Part shown: in pieces, positions 1-7,303 of the stretch | Layout of the letters: every line of letters begins with the position of its first letter | How positions within the stretch are numbered: position 1 is the stretch's first letter | Assembly: GCA_022825195.1 (NCBI GenBank) | Contig: JAJDYL010000211.1 | Span: 1-37,004, forward strand | DNA from: Alphaproteobacteria bacterium | GTDB lineage: Bacteria; Pseudomonadota; Alphaproteobacteria; Bin95 | Length of the DNA stretch: 37,004 bases | Direction: 5' to 3' | Program-made: the position numbers and the translations under genes | Notes under the pieces: model-generated | Database searches by the model: none | The model's input: the letters and a program-made list of their open reading frames with translations, nothing else | Told to the model about the DNA's origin: nothing

Positions 1-1
1 C

Positions 2-118
2 GTCTTCCAGAACTACGACGATATCCTCGATCACTGCTGCAATGCCTGGAACAATCTCGTTTCACAGCCAGAACGGATCGCCTCTATCGGTACACGAAAA
101 TGGGCCAATGGGTTCTAA
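2..118 (+). CDS. IS630-family transposase, C-terminal fragment (cut by window edge)
   Basis: The frame is open from the left edge to TAA at 116-118. It ends with a run containing YDDILDHCCNAWNNL and then ERIASIGTRKWA. This is the typical C-terminus of IS630-family DDE transposases (…ACxxAWNxL…P.RI.SIGxRxWA). Only the last ~38 residues are in the window, so I cannot tell whether the element is intact. It places an insertion sequence at the left border. Recognised from memory of the family signature. Confidence 0.8.
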   Translation, partial: VFQNYDDILDHCCNAWNNLVSQPERIASIGTRKWANGF

Positions 119-274
119 ACAGTGACCCTTGGTATTACTCCACGGCGGCGGGAACCGCGCAAACATCCGTGCCGGGAGCCCTGCCGGATTCACGCAACCC
201 GCCCCGGTTTGCGCCCGGTATGCCTTTGGCGTCCTCCGCCAATGCCGGAGCGGCGGCCGGGAGACCGGCGGAAG

Positions 275-311
275 TGTCAGGAGATGTCATGGAATGTCAT
301 GTTTTGTCATG
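275..311 (+). repeat. TGTCATG direct-repeat array 1 (10-bp period)
   Basis: TGTCAG begins at 275, and TGTCATG begins at 285, 295 and 305, exactly 10 bp apart. Every unit therefore falls on the same helix face, as in cooperative operator arrays. No gene start lies close downstream on either strand. Confidence 0.75.
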
Positions 312-424
312 AGGCCGGTCTTCGCTCCGGTCGTTTGGGCCGGTCCGGGAGCCGTTCGCAAGGCATTGCAGCCTCCTTTCGGTCCACGGTCCCGGACGCC
401 CCGTTGCCGGAGGGGCGTGCCTCT

Positions 425-443
425 CGCGCGCATAATGCGCGCG
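425..443. repeat. Perfect palindrome CGCGCGCAT-A-ATGCGCGCG
   Basis: The arms CGCGCGCAT (425-433) and ATGCGCGCG (435-443) are perfect inverted repeats around one A. The pairing can be extended outwards with a small bulge. It lies between the two TGTCATG arrays. There is no T-run, so it is unlikely to be a classical terminator. Confidence 0.6.
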
Positions 444-555
444 CGAGGCGGCGGGCGGGGCCCGGGAAGAAGGCGGGGAATGCGGCCGGCGGCCCCGACA
501 AAACCTTCGTCCCGCGTAGCGGCGCCAGCCGCGCATCGAGGGACCTCTGCCGAAG

Positions 556-592
556 CGTCATGGAATGTCATGATGTGTCATGTTTCGTCATG
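556..592 (+). repeat. TGTCATG direct-repeat array 2 (10-bp period)
   Basis: CGTCATG (556), TGTCATG (566), TGTCATG (576) and CGTCATG (586) follow at exactly 10 bp. A looser GGTCATG (607) and a TGTAATG (617) come after, also 10 bp apart from each other. Both arrays share the core GGAATGTCATG, so they are copies of one element about 280 bp apart. Confidence 0.7.
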
Positions 593-735
593 CGGCCCTG
601 TGGAATGGTCATGTTCTGTAATGCTCCTCCCGGCCGCCGTCCCCGCCTCTGTGGGCCTGTGCGGGTTTCGGCGGCGGGGGCGAGGCGCTCCAGCAGCATC
701 GCCGCCAGTGGGGTGCGGGGATCGTTCACGGTCAT
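568..735 (-). CDS. Possible short ORF, 55 residues, function unknown
   Basis: An ATG at 735 is preceded on the minus strand by AAGGAG with about 8 nt spacing. It opens a 55-residue frame beginning MTVNDPRTPLAAMLLERLAP and ending inside TGTCATG array 2. Only the first ~20 residues look protein-like; the rest is basic and low-complexity. A TATAAT box in the dispersed repeat (946-951) points at it from ~210 bp away. I do not recognise it, and it may be chance. Confidence 0.22.
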   Translation of the reverse strand: MTVNDPRTPLAAMLLERLAPAAETRTGPQRRGRRPGGALQNMTIPQGRMTKHDTS

Positions 736-823
736 TCGTGCCATCTCCTTCGGGGCAAGGGGCGGGACGGGGTGTTCCTGTTTCGCGCGTATCGTGCGCC
801 GGTGCGTGCGCGGGCGCGCGGCA

Positions 824-1038
824 GCGGGCCGGGCAGAGGGCGCACCCCTCCCGCCTGCTTACGCCGGGGCGTTTGCGGCGCCCCAGCCATGGCTTTCTGC
901 AGAAAAGCGGAAAGGCGGTCCCGGAAGCCGCCTCTCTCTGCCTCCATTATACACCATTTCGCTGAAAATCAAGCCTTTTAGGAAACAAAATGGAAATATC
1001 GGGCAATTTTCTTACAACCCATTGAATCGGCAGGACAA
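824..1038 (-). repeat. Dispersed repeat, copy 1 (inverted partner at 23781-23998)
   Basis: About 215 bp match, in inverted orientation and at roughly 80% identity by eye, the stretch at 23781-23998. Shared blocks include GGGCGCACCCCTCCCG, GTTTGCGGCGCCCCAGCCAT, CCGGAAGCCGCC, ACACCATTTC and AATGGAAATATCGGGCAA. Both copies sit in intergenic DNA. No transposase frame lies inside, so this is a MITE-like or other non-autonomous interspersed repeat. Confidence 0.8.
946..972 (-). promoter_or_regulatory. Sigma70-like boxes inside dispersed repeat copy 1
   Basis: Read on the minus strand, TTGATT (972-967) is followed after 15 bp by TATAAT (951-946). The -10 box is perfect but the spacing is short. The inverted copy has the same layout (TTGACT, 15 bp, TAGAAT), so the boxes are kept between copies. 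It points left, towards the short ORF at 735. Confidence 0.35.
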
Positions 1039-1220
1039 TTACAGGCTTTCGATACGCCGCTTCGCACCTGTCCGGGACGAGATGTGTGCCATGCGGCAGG
1101 CCAGGAGCCGGGGACTCCGCCGCAACGGATGGGCGGCATGCAACATGAGCGGCGGCATTGCAGGCGGGACAATGGCCGGAAATCCGCGCTAGACTGGCGA
1201 AAGACAGGAGGATTCTGGCC

Positions 1221-2303
1221 ATGGGGTTCCCCGATGCAGCGGCGCCGGTCCGCGCCGACATTCTGGCGGCCCATGCCCGCGCCTGGGCGTGGATCGCCGC
1301 TCCCGGCAACTGGCTGACGGGCGAAGAGCGGGTCGCCATTGCGGCCGAGACGCGCCACGCGCTGGACTGCCGGCTGTGCGCGGCGCGCAAGGAAGCGCTC
1401 GCGCCGGAGGCCGTGACGGGTTCGCATGACGGGCCGGGCGTTCTCGAGCCGCCAATGGTGGAGATCGTCCACCGTATCGTCACCGACCCCGCGCGCCTCA
1501 CCCGCCGCTGGTTCGAGGCGCGGCTGGCCGAGGGCGTCGAGGTCACGCGCTATGTCGAGACGGTGGGCGTGACGGCGGTGACCGTCTCCATGGACACGTT
1601 CGCCCGGTCCATGGGCGTGGCGCCGCGCCCTGTTCCGGAGCCGCGGGCGGGCGAGCCGTCCGGCTACCGTCCGGCCTCGGCGCGTATGGAGGAAGCGTGG
1701 GTCCCGCTGATCGTGGCGGGCGAGGAAAGCGGGGCCGAAGCCGACATCTATTCGGGTTCGCGCGGCGCCTACATCCTCATGGCGCTTACCCTGGTGCCGG
1801 AGGCCAAGCGGGCCTTCTTCGACCTCGTCGAGACCCAATATCTGCCGGGGCGCTGGATGCGGGATTACGAGGTTGAATACCGCGCCATCAGCCATGCGCA
1901 GATCGAATTCCTGGCCGCAAGGATCTCGGCCCTCAATCAATGCGTCTACTGAACGACCAGCCATGCGCTGCTGCTCCGTGAGAGCGGCCGGACAACGGGC
2001 GACAGCTACGATCTGGAAGCCGTCGTGAACGGCGGCGGCGGCGGCGTGGCCGCCGGCGAGGAACTGGCGGCGTTCGCGGAGGCGGTGGCCGGGGACGGGG
2101 ACATGGCGGCCGCCATTTCCGCCCTTCGCCGCGCGGTCGGCGATGCCGGCTGGGTCGATGCGGCGGGTGTGGCCGCGACCTTCAACGCCATCGACCGGGT
2201 TGCGGACGCAACCGGCATACCGCTCGAACCGAAGAAGGCGGCCGTTTCGGCCGACTTCCGCGGCCAACTCGACATCGACGCCTGGGCCGTCGCACGAGGT
2301 TAG
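1221..2303 (+). CDS. AhpD/carboxymuconolactone-decarboxylase-like two-domain protein, predicted selenoprotein (Sec at TGA 1950-1952)
   Basis: This is a 360-residue protein if TGA at 1950-1952 is read as selenocysteine (residue 244). The ATG at 1221 follows AGGAGG (1206-1211) at good spacing. The N-terminal half has C50-R-L-C53. The C-terminal half has C241-V-Y-U244 followed by TTSH, i.e. the AhpD CxxCxxxH redox motif with the second Cys codon replaced by TGA. The halves look like a duplication: post-TGA ATFNAIDRVADATGIPLEP resembles VSMDTFARSMGVAPRP in the first half, so the part beyond TGA is real coding sequence in the same frame. A SECIS-like hairpin follows (1970-1988). AhpD-fold proteins are thiol peroxidases or disulfide reductants; the substrate here is unknown. 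It is 11 nt upstream of the AtuA gene, probably one operon. The alternative is a nonsense mutation or sequencing error in a Cys-containing homologue. Confidence 0.78.
1970..1988 (+). promoter_or_regulatory. Predicted bacterial SECIS hairpin
   Basis: GCTGCTC (1970-1976) pairs with GAGCGGC (1982-1988), seven pairs with one G-U, closing the loop CGTGA. The loop starts 24 nt after the TGA and has G at its second position. This fits the usual bacterial SECIS description (small apical loop with a G in the first two positions, about 16-37 nt from UGA). It lies within the coding sequence, as expected for bacteria. Confidence 0.6.
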
Positions 2304-2314
2304 GGAGGAGTCCC

Positions 2315-3685
2315 ATGATCGAACGCAAGCGCGACGACGAATTCGTCGTCGTCTCCAACGGGATGCTGGGCTACGGCTTCCGCCAGGAATCGCTCCGCGA
2401 AGCGGTCGAGGCGGGCGTGGACCTGATCGCCTGCGACGCGGGCTCGAGCGACCCCGGACCCTACTATCTGGGCTCCGGCAAGCCCTTCGTCGGCGACGCG
2501 ATGATCCTGCGGGACCTGCGCCTGATGGTGCAGGCGGGCGCCGACGCCGGCGTGCCGCTCATCATCGGCTCGGCCGGCGGCGCCGGCGGCGACGGGCAGG
2601 TCGATCACCTCCTCGTCCTGCTGCGTCGGGTGCTGGAGGAGCTGGGGCTCGACCGCAAGGTCGCCGTGCTGCGCTCGGAGCTCGACCGCGAGACGGTTCG
2701 CGGGGCGGTGGAAGAGGGCAGGGTGCGCGTGTTCGAGACCGGCGCCGCGCTGACGGTCGAAGACGTGGACGCTGCAGCCCATATCGTGGCCCAGGTCGGG
2801 CCGGAGTCCTATTTCCGCGCGCTGGCCGGCAGGCCCGACATTCTGGTGGTGGGCCGCGCCTGGGACGTCTCCAACATCGCTGCGCTCCCGTTGATGCAGG
2901 GCCGTGACCGCGGCCTCACGCTCCATATGGGCAAGATCCTCGAATGCGGCAGCCTGGCGGCCCGCCCGACCGGCGGCGGCGACCTCATTCTCGGCAGGCT
3001 CCGGGACGATCATTTCATTGTCGAACCGACCCATCCGGACAAGGCCTGCACACAGGCTTCGGTCTCGGCGCACACCTTCTACGAGAAATCGGACCCGGTG
3101 ATGCTGGCCGGGCCCGGCGGGGCGGTCGATCTCCGCGGGACCCGCTTCGACCAGATCGACCCGCGCCGCGTCCGGGTCACGGGCAGCGCCTTTCGCGAGG
3201 CCGAGCGCTACACCGTCAAGCTGGAGGGCGCGCGGCTCGCGGGGCACCGGGCCCTGACCGTGGGCGGGGCGCGCGATCCGGCCTTCATCCGCTCCATCGA
3301 CGCGATCCAGGAGGCCGTGCGCGCCAAGATCCACGAAACCCAGGCGGGGTTCATCGATCCCTCGCAATACAGCATCACCTTCCACCGCTACGGCCTCGAC
3401 GGCGTGATGGGCGCCTGGGAGCCGAACCGCCAGGCCGCGCACGAGATCGGCATCCTGATCGACGTGGTGGCCGAGACCCCGGAGATTGCCGAGGCGGTCT
3501 GCGGGCTCGCGCGCTCGACCATTCTGCATGTGCCGTTCGAGGGCAGGCGGGCGACGGCCGGCAATATCGCCTTCCCGTTCTCGCCGGCGGAAATCCCGGC
3601 CGGGCCGGTTTACGAGTTCAACATCTACCACCTGATGGAAATCGACGAGCCCGAGAGCTTCGGACGGCTCGAATGGCTGCAATGA
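2315..3685 (+). CDS. AtuA-family protein (DUF1446), acyclic terpene utilisation type
   Basis: This is a 456-residue protein. AGGGAGGAG (2302-2310) precedes the ATG. It matches the AtuA/DUF1446 family in full: an N-terminal segment with DLIACDAGSSDPGPYYLGSG, a glycine-rich IIGSAGGAGGDGQ, and the central MGKILECGSLAARPTGGGD. AtuA is named for the citronellol/geraniol pathway of Pseudomonas, but most alphaproteobacterial members lie outside that pathway and their reaction is not established. Its stop overlaps the start of the DUF4387 gene, a pairing common for this family. The function is probably catabolic, on an organic acid or CoA-linked substrate; this is inference. Confidence 0.85.
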   Translation: MIERKRDDEFVVVSNGMLGYGFRQESLREAVEAGVDLIACDAGSSDPGPYYLGSGKPFVGDAMILRDLRLMVQAGADAGVPLIIGSAGGAGGDGQVDHLLVLLRRVLEELGLDRKVAVLRSELDRETVRGAVEEGRVRVFETGAALTVEDVDAAAHIVAQVGPESYFRALAGRPDILVVGRAWDVSNIAALPLMQGRDRGLTLHMGKILECGSLAARPTGGGDLILGRLRDDHFIVEPTHPDKACTQASVSAHTFYEKSDPVMLAGPGGAVDLRGTRFDQIDPRRVRVTGSAFREAERYTVKLEGARLAGHRALTVGGARDPAFIRSIDAIQEAVRAKIHETQAGFIDPSQYSITFHRYGLDGVMGAWEPNRQAAHEIGILIDVVAETPEIAEAVCGLARSTILHVPFEGRRATAGNIAFPFSPAEIPAGPVYEFNIYHLMEIDEPESFGRLEWLQ

Positions 3686-3996
3686 AGGCGCTCGGGGACG
3701 TCGCGGAGGTCATCCGGTCCAAGAATGCAGGCCCGTTCATCGTGACCTTCGACATCCTGTTCGGGGACGAGGAGACATTCGAGGCCGTCCGCGCAGCCGG
3801 GCTGCTGAACCGGCAGGCCGTCTGCAGGCTGTACGGCGTCTCGGACAATGAGCTGCTCGGTTTCGACTTCTATCCCTTCGCGCGGGCGGTCAAGTTCTCG
3901 CTGCGGCGGCCTGTCGGGTCCGGCGGCCCGCGCGACGCCGACGTCTATGGCGCCCAGCAGCACGCCCCCCTGCTAGACCTCGCCGTCCTGCCCTGA
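3682..3996 (+). CDS. DUF4387 family protein (AtuA partner)
   Basis: This is a 104-residue protein starting MKALGDVAEVIRSKNAGPF, the typical opening of DUF4387. ATG 3682 overlaps the AtuA stop (ATGA), which suggests translational coupling; an in-frame ATG at 3673 is the alternative. DUF4387 proteins occur as separate small partners or as C-terminal extensions of AtuA-type proteins, so the two probably form a complex. No catalytic motif is visible and the biochemical role is unknown. Confidence 0.85.
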   Translation: MKALGDVAEVIRSKNAGPFIVTFDILFGDEETFEAVRAAGLLNRQAVCRLYGVSDNELLGFDFYPFARAVKFSLRRPVGSGGPRDADVYGAQQHAPLLDLAVLP

Positions 3997-4029
3997 CAGC
4001 CGGGCCCTGCCGGGAAGAGGGGCTGCGCG

Positions 4030-4458
4030 ATGGCGAACGAGCCGTGGTCGACGCCTGCATTTCGGCAATTCCTGGTAGAGTCGGTGCAGGGGGCGGTGCT
4101 GGCCGACTTTCCCGTCGCCGTGCTGCGCACCGCTATTGCCGATGCAGTCGGCGCGCAGTCGCGGGTAGTCCGGTTGTCCAGCGGAACCGCCGCCAAACAG
4201 GCTGCACGGCATCCGGATATAGACCCCGGCGACTATGCGAATATCCAGCGCATTCTCGATGGAGACGAGCTGTTCCGGGACGGAGACCGGTGGGTTACCG
4301 GTTTTGTGGAGGTGGAAGGCCGGTTGTGGCGCGCGGTCGTCAAGGCGACGCGCCATAGTTCGGAAATCTATGCGGTAAGCTTGCACAGGGCAAATAAGCG
4401 CAATCTGCGCTCGGCGCAGCGTCGGTTGGAGAGGCTGTCGGGACACTCAGGTGTATAG
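4030..4458 (+). CDS. Phage Mu-like head-gene C-terminal domain (PBECR2-like nuclease domain), isolated
   Basis: This is a 142-residue protein; AAGAGGGG precedes the ATG. The core VVRLSSGTAAKQ…HPDIDPGDYANIQRILDGD…FRDGDRWVTGFVEVEGRLWRAVVKAT…YAVSLHRA resembles the barnase/EndoU/ColicinE5-RelE-like domain (PBECR2 type) found at the C-terminus of Mu-like phage head-morphogenesis proteins. Here it stands alone with no other phage genes, so it is a phage remnant or a domesticated toxin-like protein. Family assignment is from remembered motif resemblance only. A short hairpin (CGGTCC/GGACCG, 4478-4493) follows the stop. Confidence 0.55.
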   Translation: MANEPWSTPAFRQFLVESVQGAVLADFPVAVLRTAIADAVGAQSRVVRLSSGTAAKQAARHPDIDPGDYANIQRILDGDELFRDGDRWVTGFVEVEGRLWRAVVKATRHSSEIYAVSLHRANKRNLRSAQRRLERLSGHSGV

Positions 4459-4642
4459 TCCCCATACCTTTGGAATCCGGTCCTCCCGGACCGAACGCGC
4501 CCCGCAACAAGACGTCCATCCGGGCGCTAGCGTCAGCACCCCCATTCGTGATACAAACCTGCTGCGCGCTGGAGTCATTTTTCGCAGTAGCCTCATGCCT
4601 CCGGGAGAGCGCGGGGGGTTGCGACCCGCACAGCGCGCACCT

Positions 4643-4936
4643 TCACTGGCTGTAGCGGTCCCAAGCCCGGCTTTGCAGGCGCAGGCGGGAGATGTCGTCC
4701 TTCGGCGCCCAGTGCCGGCCTTTCGTTGCGGGGTAGACCATTCCAACCTTGCCGCGAGCGCGCAGCCTGCGCAGGCTGCGCCGCGTTTGCCGCAAAGTCA
4801 GGCCGCCGGTGTTGGCTACCTCTTCCGTAGAAGCCCAAGCCTCGGGGCCTTGCCTGATCGCGTTTAGCAACGCCTGAAACACGATAGCCTGTTGAGGCGT
4901 CACCAGCCGTGCGGGATACCTGTCATCGGCAGTCAT
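4643..4936 (-). CDS. Small winged-helix-like protein, 97 residues, function unknown
   Basis: It starts MTADDRYPARLVTPQQAIVF and runs to TGA at 4643. The central part, EEVANTGGLTLRQTRRSLRRLRARGKVGMVY, looks like the recognition helix and wing of a winged-helix DNA-binding fold, with many Arg residues. There is no clear Shine-Dalgarno. It converges with the phage-remnant gene at 4030-4458 and may share its origin. I do not recognise a named family. Confidence 0.45.
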   Translation of the reverse strand: MTADDRYPARLVTPQQAIVFQALLNAIRQGPEAWASTEEVANTGGLTLRQTRRSLRRLRARGKVGMVYPATKGRHWAPKDDISRLRLQSRAWDRYSQ

Positions 4937-5093
4937 CACTGAAGCGAACTCAGATTTCCGGTCAATACGGCACCGGGTGAGTCGTGAACCCCGCGCCCGC
5001 CCGACGGTGCGAGAGAAGTACGGAATGCTTCCGGCACCTGCATTTTTGTAACCAATCCGGACTGCGGTTTCAATGGATGCCGGCGTGCCCGCC

Positions 5094-5936
5094 CTACCTC
5101 GCCGCAATCGCCTCGCTGGCGGCCCAGAGGCGTTCCTGGTCCTCGACCGAGAGCGAGGCGGGGGAGGAGGGAACTTCCCTGCCGTCGGAGAAATAGCGGC
5201 CGCTGACGCCCGCCAGCGCCGGGTCGGAGGCGAGGCGGATGTTGAGCGCCGCGCCCTCCTCGACGCCGACGGCGCCGCCGAGCCGGAAGAGCAGCTTGAC
5301 CGCATTGCGGAACAGCCATCGATTGTTGCTGCCGAAGCGGCTCGCCACCAGGCCCGGATGCAGCGCGTTGACGGTGACCGGGGTGTCCTCGAGGCGGCGC
5401 GCCAGCGCGTAGGCGAACATCACATTCGCAAGCTTCGAGCGGCTGTAGGCGATCCGCGCTCTGTAGCGCCGCTCGCATTGCAGGTCGTCGAAATCGAGCG
5501 CGGCCCTCCTGTGCGCCACCGAAGCGACGACGACGACCCGCGCCGCCTCCGCCGCCCTGAGCCGGTTCAGCAGCAGGTTGGTCAGCAGGAAATAGCTCAT
5601 GTGGTTGAGCGCGAAGGAGGCTTCCAGACCGTCCGCCGTCACCTGCCGGCGGGCGAAGATGGCGCCGGCATTGTTGACCAGCACATCGAGCCGGTCCGTC
5701 GATTCGGCAATGTTGCGCGCGAGCCGCCGGCTCTCGTCGAGGAGCGAGAGGTCGGCGCGCTCGAAGCGGACCTCCGCCCCGGGGACTTCCGCCCGGATCG
5801 CCCGCGCGGCCTGCTCGCCGCGCTGCGGATTGCGCCCGACGATGGTGACCGCCGCCCCCTTCCCGGCGAGCGCGCGGGCGGTCACAAGGCCGATGCCTGT
5901 CGTGCCGCCGGTGACGAGTGCGGTCTTGCCCTTCAT
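5094..5936 (-). CDS. Short-chain dehydrogenase/reductase (retinol-dehydrogenase-like)
   Basis: This is a 280-residue classical SDR. The NAD(P)-binding TGGTTGIG is at residues 9-16, NNAG at 88-91, the catalytic Ser about 139, and Tyr164/Lys168 in YSRSK. The long C-terminal region with FNxLHPGLVxSxF-type sequence resembles the retinol dehydrogenase/WW-oxidoreductase-like branch. R35 after the second beta strand (IVGRNPQR) suggests NADP(H). The substrate cannot be told from sequence. It is transcribed divergently from the M20 hydrolase, with only 50 bp between the two starts. Confidence 0.85.
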   Translation of the reverse strand: MKGKTALVTGGTTGIGLVTARALAGKGAAVTIVGRNPQRGEQAARAIRAEVPGAEVRFERADLSLLDESRRLARNIAESTDRLDVLVNNAGAIFARRQVTADGLEASFALNHMSYFLLTNLLLNRLRAAEAARVVVVASVAHRRAALDFDDLQCERRYRARIAYSRSKLANVMFAYALARRLEDTPVTVNALHPGLVASRFGSNNRWLFRNAVKLLFRLGGAVGVEEGAALNIRLASDPALAGVSGRYFSDGREVPSSPASLSVEDQERLWAASEAIAAR

Positions 5937-5986
5937 GGGACCGCAGTCTACAGGCTGGAGGCGGGATCGGGAACGAGGAGGCCGTC

Positions 5987-7246
5987 ATGGTTCTGGAGCG
6001 TGTCGCAGCAGGCGTCGACGAAGCCGGGCTCTGGAGGATGCACGAAGAGATGGCGCGGTTCGGCGCCACGGCGAAGGGCGGCGTGTGCCGCGAGGCGCTG
6101 ACGCCGGAGGATTTCGATGCGCGCCGCACCTTCGCCGAGTGGGGCAGGGATGCGGGCTTTTCGCTGGCGGTCGACGCCATCGGCAACATGTTCCTGCGCC
6201 GCGAGGGGACCGATCCGGACCTGCCGCCGGTGACGACCGGCTCGCATCTCGATTCCCAGCCGACCGGCGGGCGGTTCGACGGCAGCTTCGGCGTGCTGGC
6301 GGGGCTGGAGGCGCTTTATGCGCTCGAACGCGCCGGCGTTCGCACCCGCGCCCCGGTCGAGGTCGTCAACTGGACCAACGAGGAGGGCGGCCGCTTCGTG
6401 CCGGGCGTGATGGGCTCGGGCGTTTATGCGGACCCGCCGACGCTCGGCACGATGCTGGATGTGCGCGACAGGGCGGGCGCGAGGCTCGGCGACGAACTCG
6501 GCAAGCTCGGACCGCTGCTTTCCTCGGTCTGCCCCGTGGGCGAGCGGGCGCTGGCCGCGCCGGTGGGCGCCTTCATCGAAGGGCATATCGAGCAGGCGCC
6601 GCGCCTGGAGGAGACCGGCAACACCATCGGCGTCGTCACCGGCATACAGGGCACGCGCAAGTTCCAGGTCGAGGTGACGGGCGAGGAGGCCCATGCCGGC
6701 ACGACGCCCAGGCGGCGGCGCAAGGATGCCGTACTCGCGGCGGCCTGCATGGTCCAGGCGCTGCACCGGATGATGGAGGACGCGGACGACCTGCTGCGCT
6801 TCACCATCGGGGCGTTCGAGGCCTTTCCGGGTGCGCCGTCGGTCGTTCCGGGGCGCGTTCGCTTCTCGATAGACTTCCGGCATCCCGACGATGCGCTCCG
6901 GGCCCGTCTCGGGGACGCCATCCAGCCTCTCTGCGAGGCGCTGGCGGGGCCGTGCGGCGTGACGATCGAGGAACCGCAGGCCGCTGCGTCGGTCGATTTC
7001 CACGGCGCCGCGATCGACGCCGTGCGCCATGCCGTCGAAGTCGTCGGGGCGTCCCACATGGACCTCTATTCCGGCGCCGGCCACGATGCGCGCAACATGG
7101 CCCTGCTTTGCCCGTCGGCCATGGTCTTCGTGCCCTGCGAGAAGGGGATCAGCCACAACGAAGCCGAGAACGCCAAGCCGGGCGACCTGGCGGAAGGCGC
7201 AAGGGTCATCGCCGTTGCGCTTGCCGAGCTCGCGGGCGCAGAGTAG
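5987..7246 (+). CDS. M20-family Zn-dependent amidohydrolase (N-carbamoyl-L-amino-acid hydrolase / allantoate amidohydrolase type)
   Basis: This is a 419-residue protein; GAGGAGG lies just upstream of ATG 5987. The metal-site motifs of the hydantoinase/carbamoylase subfamily are present: GSHLDSQPTGGRFDG (H87, D98), NWTNEEGGRF (E132, E133), FIEGHIEQAPRLE, and SGAGHDARNMA near the C-terminus. The family hydrolyses N-carbamoyl amino acids, allantoate or ureidoglycolate, releasing ammonia and CO2. The substrate is not resolved. It precedes a class IV aminotransferase on the same strand with a 57-nt gap, so nitrogen salvage from an amino-acid derivative is plausible. Confidence 0.85.
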   Translation: MVLERVAAGVDEAGLWRMHEEMARFGATAKGGVCREALTPEDFDARRTFAEWGRDAGFSLAVDAIGNMFLRREGTDPDLPPVTTGSHLDSQPTGGRFDGSFGVLAGLEALYALERAGVRTRAPVEVVNWTNEEGGRFVPGVMGSGVYADPPTLGTMLDVRDRAGARLGDELGKLGPLLSSVCPVGERALAAPVGAFIEGHIEQAPRLEETGNTIGVVTGIQGTRKFQVEVTGEEAHAGTTPRRRRKDAVLAAACMVQALHRMMEDADDLLRFTIGAFEAFPGAPSVVPGRVRFSIDFRHPDDALRARLGDAIQPLCEALAGPCGVTIEEPQAAASVDFHGAAIDAVRHAVEVVGASHMDLYSGAGHDARNMALLCPSAMVFVPCEKGISHNEAENAKPGDLAEGARVIAVALAELAGAE

Positions 7247-7303
7247 CTGCGGGCTGCTTTCCGCTCGCTCAGGACATCGATCTACAGCACCGGGGTGCAA
7301 GTC

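Larger units (their letters stand above)
119..1220. other. 1.1-kb repeat-rich intergenic region
   Basis: No open frame here looks like a protein: the long frames are Arg/Pro/Gly-rich translations of GC-rich DNA. The region holds two clusters of 10-bp-phased TGTCATG repeats (275-311 and 556-592), a perfect GC palindrome (425-443), one possible short ORF (735-568, minus) and one copy of a dispersed repeat (824-1038). It separates the IS630 tail from the selenoprotein-type gene. Confidence 0.7.

Noticed and set aside
275..623. CRISPR array
   Set aside because: The repeat units are 7-10 bp with 10-bp period and no unique spacers of CRISPR length; no cas gene is present.
122..1192. Long plus-strand frame of 356 codons across the left intergenic region
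   Set aside because: Arg/Pro/Gly-rich, runs through the TGTCATG arrays and the dispersed repeat, lacks a ribosome site and overlaps equally long frames on both strands. It is a GC-rich shadow.
1950..1952. Treating the TGA as a plain stop giving two genes (1221-1952 and 2025-2303)
   Set aside because: The TGA replaces a motif cysteine, the frame continues with sequence resembling the first half, and a SECIS-like hairpin follows.
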